Positions 61,708 through 64,000 of a stretch of 64,000 nt of DNA are shown here, in pieces. The notes below the pieces were generated by a model. The model was given only the letters and a program-made list of their open reading frames with translations, did no database searches and was not told the origin of the DNA. Numbering within the stretch: position 1 is the first letter of the stretch; the number at the start of each line of letters is the position of its first letter. Position numbers and translations under genes: made by a program. This DNA is from Vibrio atlanticus (GTDB taxonomy: Bacteria > Pseudomonadota > Gammaproteobacteria > Enterobacterales > Vibrionaceae): NCBI RefSeq assembly GCF_024347315.1, contig NZ_AP025460.1, positions 1,736,001 to 1,800,000 on the forward strand, read 5' to 3'.

Positions 61708-62225
61708 CTAGTTACCTGACTATAAGGCTCTCTTTTGTGAGCGTCTGTCACCAACCTAATCGCAGGTTTTAATGCTGACATCTCTTCCATTGCCCAATTC
61801 AACAATTCGGCGTTACGACTTCGGGTCGATTCCTCAATAGATTTCGAACCTTGTTTCAGTCCAACCAGTAAGACGAAGGTTAAAATAACCATGACCATGT
61901 CCATTACACCGGAGACACCACTCCAATCAAACTCATGGAGCTTTACTGTCACTTCTTTTGAAATGTCGATTGCTGATGAAATTGTTAGAAATAAAGACGC
62001 AACAAACACCGATAGTAAGACAATGTTTAATATTATTTTTCTCATAACCTTCGTCCAAAAATTTTGTATATCAAATCAATACTGAGCTAAATAGTAACCT
62101 AAGTAATTACCAACATTAAGTAACTCTTTTAACCAGTCAAAAACCGTACGTATATGATGCCAAAAATGGTGAGCTACACTTGTAAGAGAACATGGTTCAC
62201 TCGGATAGGTATCATTGGATAGACG

Positions 62226-62357
62226 AGTTATCGCCGCTTTAAGTGGCTGACATCGCAACCACCTCGCCTCAACCATCGTGTCGAAACACTAAAGTGACTC
62301 GAACGAGAAATGCCAAGTGTTTAGCATCACTCTTAAATGCAGATATGGATAATAAGC
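62226..62357 (-). repeat. attC-like site
   Basis: It starts GTTATCGCCGCTTTAAGTGGC, includes ACATCGCAACC and GAAATGCCAAGTGTTTAGC, and ends CTCTTAAATGC, ATAATAAGC beside the stop of the 62374 gene. The inner core has drifted. Confidence 0.65.
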
Positions 62358-62373
62358 ACTTAATAATTGCTTT

Positions 62374-62625
62374 CTATTGAGGCCTATCTTCTGGGTTATC
62401 ACGATACCAAGCTTCCAGCAGTTCCCGACCATAGATGACTTCAGTCTGCATATGCATGTAAAGAAGGAATGCAGCCAATAGAAAACTAACGCCGTTCAAC
62501 CACCTTAATGCCTGTTTACGCTCTGCATCATAGAAAAACATACTGATACCAACAAGCAAGAACGGATAACAACCGATAAGAAGTAACAACCAGCCTAGGT
62601 AACTTGATATTGCCATATCTGTCAT
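62374..62625 (-). CDS. Hypothetical small membrane protein
   Basis: 83 residues with two hydrophobic helices (LGWLLLLIGCYPFLLVGISM and LNGVSFLLAAFLLYM) and a polar tail ending in NPEDRPQ. AGGGGG upstream of the ATG is distant. A cassette of unknown function. Confidence 0.55.
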   Translation of the reverse strand: MTDMAISSYLGWLLLLIGCYPFLLVGISMFFYDAERKQALRWLNGVSFLLAAFLLYMHMQTEVIYGRELLEAWYRDNPEDRPQ

Positions 62626-62740
62626 TTCCGCCCCCTAAGAGCCATTAGAAAACTCAGTGTATATTAGAGTAACTATTCAGCTATTCGGAGTTCAGACAAT
62701 CGAGTTTCGAGTCACTTCAAATTGGGGTTGATGCTGGGAG

Positions 62741-62850
62741 GTTAAGCGTGAGAAACGCTACCACCTCACCAAAACCATTGCACCGCAAACACAAAAATCG
62801 ACCGAAACTAAAAAATGCCGAGCGTTGGGAATTAGTATTAAGCTAATAAA
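62741..62850 (-). repeat. attC-like site
   Basis: GTTAAGCGTGAGAAACGC at the low end, AAAAAATGCCGAGCGTTGGG and TTAAGCTAATAA at the high end by the GFA gene stop. Same pattern as the conserved site at 21979. Confidence 0.65.
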
Positions 62851-62859
62851 AACTAAGTG

Positions 62860-63273
62860 CTACTCTCCACTTTCAAAGTGAGCAAAAACTTCTGCACCAG
62901 TCATATTTTGTGTTTCATTTTTAAATTCGTAGTATTCGGGCTTTTCATCAATAAATATCTGATGAGTTAGCTTGTAGTCATCCCCTGACATCAATAATCC
63001 GACAGGAAGGTGATACTGATTATTTGGCACTAAAAAGTAGAACAAATGAGTACCACATTTACTGCAGAAACCTCTTTCTGCCCAATCGGATGACTGATAT
63101 CTCACAACATTTGATTCACCTGATATTTTAACTGAATCAGCGCAATCAATAGCTAACATCGGACCGCCAGACCAATTTCTACACATACTACAATGACAAG
63201 CCCCCAATTCATTACTGGCGTACTCTACTTCCAACTCAACCGAGCCACATAGGCACTTTCCTTTACCTTTCAT
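62860..63273 (-). CDS. GFA-family (CENP-V/GFA) zinc protein
   Basis: 137 residues. Two cysteine groups hold zinc: CLCGSVELEVEY with CHCSMCRNWSGG, and GFCSKCGTHLFY. This is the glutathione-dependent formaldehyde-activating enzyme fold, but most short members lack that activity. A C-terminal IFIDEKPEYYEF is conserved. A cassette. Confidence 0.85.
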   Translation of the reverse strand: MKGKGKCLCGSVELEVEYASNELGACHCSMCRNWSGGPMLAIDCADSVKISGESNVVRYQSSDWAERGFCSKCGTHLFYFLVPNNQYHLPVGLLMSGDDYKLTHQIFIDEKPEYYEFKNETQNMTGAEVFAHFESGE

Positions 63274-63337
63274 GAATCCTCCAATCTTTGCAATGTGTGT
63301 GAAATGAATAGCTGATAACGCTTTTTATACCGATGAC

Positions 63338-63484
63338 TTAATAAGAAAGGTTATTTTTATTTCCCTTCTCCGACAGATACGCGGCATACTTTTTAGAGAT
63401 CCATTTATGAATATGAAGCCCTGTTTTACGAAAAAGATACCAATCTATAGCAGCCAGAATCACCAAACCGATTACAGTTCCCAT
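63338..63484 (-). CDS. 48-aa single-helix membrane peptide
   Basis: The ATG at 63484 is preceded by GGAGG at seven bases. The peptide has one membrane helix (MGTVIGLVILAAIDWYLF) followed by a basic tail (RKTGLHIHKWISKKYAAYL). It is too short to show among long ORFs, but the ribosome site and composition support it. Function unknown. Confidence 0.55.
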   Translation of the reverse strand: MGTVIGLVILAAIDWYLFRKTGLHIHKWISKKYAAYLSEKGNKNNLSY

Positions 63485-63578
63485 AACAAAACCTCCATGC
63501 TCATTTAAATGTCACTCTAGCAAATAGTTAAGAAAATCACCGTGAGCCTAAACATACTATCAATGCAAGTTGGGTGAA

Positions 63579-63953
63579 TTAGCGCGACCTAATGTTTTCG
63601 GCGACACGCCACAACACACCACTTGGGTCAATGATACAAAACTCAAGCATTCCCCAAGGCTGCTCAACAACCTCGGAAACGGTAACTTCAAATTCCGACA
63701 CTACATTAGAGTTTTGGATATGTTGATACCAACTTTTTACGTCTTCAACCAGCAAGTGCATCATGTAATTGCGACAGTGCGCAGGTTCGTAAAAGTTTTG
63801 CAGAAGGAACGCACAACTGCCGTGTCTTAGATACGCGATATCGTGAAATTCAGACATCACTTCGAAGCCGATTGACTGGTAAAAACGCTTAGATAAATCG
63901 AAGTCTTTCGCGGGTACGAAAGACTTAATTTCTGAGACTTTGAGGTTTTCCAT
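63579..63953 (-). CDS. VOC-family protein
   Basis: 124 residues. Two half-domains: SFVPAKDFDLSKRFYQSIGF and MMHLLVEDVKSWYQHIQN, and the final EFCIIDPSGVLWRVAEN. Glyoxalase/bleomycin-resistance superfamily. Ligand unknown. Its start is close to the window end and appears complete. Confidence 0.82.
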   Translation of the reverse strand: MENLKVSEIKSFVPAKDFDLSKRFYQSIGFEVMSEFHDIAYLRHGSCAFLLQNFYEPAHCRNYMMHLLVEDVKSWYQHIQNSNVVSEFEVTVSEVVEQPWGMLEFCIIDPSGVLWRVAENIRSR

Positions 63954-64000
63954 CCTACATCCTTATAGTGTTGATATTCTTGTGCTGACACGCTTTAAAC

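Larger units (their letters stand above)
60414..62045 (-). pseudogene. DUF4760-like membrane protein gene split by an IS5-type element
   Basis: The N-terminal part (61712-62045) encodes two hydrophobic helices (IILNIVLLSVFVASLFLTI and VMVILTFVLLVGLKQG), then SRNAELLNWAMEEMSALKPA. The C-terminal part (60414-60826) continues with YVSTWSKEELQAAQAVSVALQ and ends LTEKVDI. Removing the IS and one copy of CTAG joins them in frame to a 248-residue protein (...QVTSDVSVDYV...). Both halves read open because the insertion is 885 bp, a multiple of three. Residues after the helices resemble DUF4760 proteins. Function unknown. Confidence 0.82.

Noticed and set aside
62076..62276. Minus-strand ORF of 66 codons
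   Set aside because: It overlaps the attC-like site and its flank, and has no ribosome site or family features.
1..64000. CRISPR array, tRNA, rRNA or replication origin
   Set aside because: No regular repeat-spacer pattern, cloverleaf, rRNA sequence or DnaA-box cluster was recognised by eye.

Overview
The window reads as part of a Vibrio chromosome, most likely from the Splendidus/Harveyi side of the genus (inference). The clues are a syp-type exopolysaccharide operon with a sigma-54 promoter, Vibrio-type attC cassette sites of the form AAATGCC(A/G)CGCGTT...TTTGTTA, a catB-like acetyltransferase, a PBPRA1643-type SEC-C protein, and a moderate AT bias. No rRNA, tRNA or CRISPR array was recognised.

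Layout. 1-4.7 kb is the 3' end of a syp-like locus (sypO partial, sypP, sypQ, sypR), with a candidate SypG enhancer and a -24/-12 promoter before sypP. 4.7-14.4 kb is ordinary chromosome: a Cache-domain chemoreceptor, a LysR regulator with a complete RND efflux operon (adaptor, pump, outer-membrane channel), a DUF6434 protein and ynfA. 14.4-30.5 kb is a cluster of integron cassettes. Every cassette gene is on the minus strand, they are separated by attC-like sites, and no integron integrase is present (a CALIN-like array). It has been hit by an IS4-type element, several IS1111/IS110-type copies and an IS91-type element carrying a tyrosine recombinase. Its cargo includes DUF2867, GNAT, HAD and methyltransferase proteins, small membrane proteins, and a possible defence group: two proteins with the RX4H HEPN signature flanking a 603-residue protein with a nuclease-like C-terminus.

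30.5-44.8 kb is core-type chromosome: the artPIQM arginine importer, an ABC exporter, a thioesterase, a U32 peptidase-family protein, a GST, gltS, rof, a c-type cytochrome and a BamA-like outer-membrane protein. 44.8-58.5 kb is a long minus-strand run of small enzymes (CatB, SDR, SnoaL, HAD, several GNAT, VOC and Nudix proteins, an HD hydrolase, an MBL-fold hydrolase) with one plus-strand SEC-C gene. 58.5-64 kb again shows attC-like sites with cassette-like genes, and includes one gene split by an IS5-type insertion.

The most striking observation is that the 25.3-26.7 kb IS1111-type element sits exactly on the recombination point of an attC. Removing it restores a canonical ATAAC|GCCC core. 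Its long 3' non-coding region, where IS1111 elements encode their guide (bridge/seek) RNA, contains short matches to both halves of that target.
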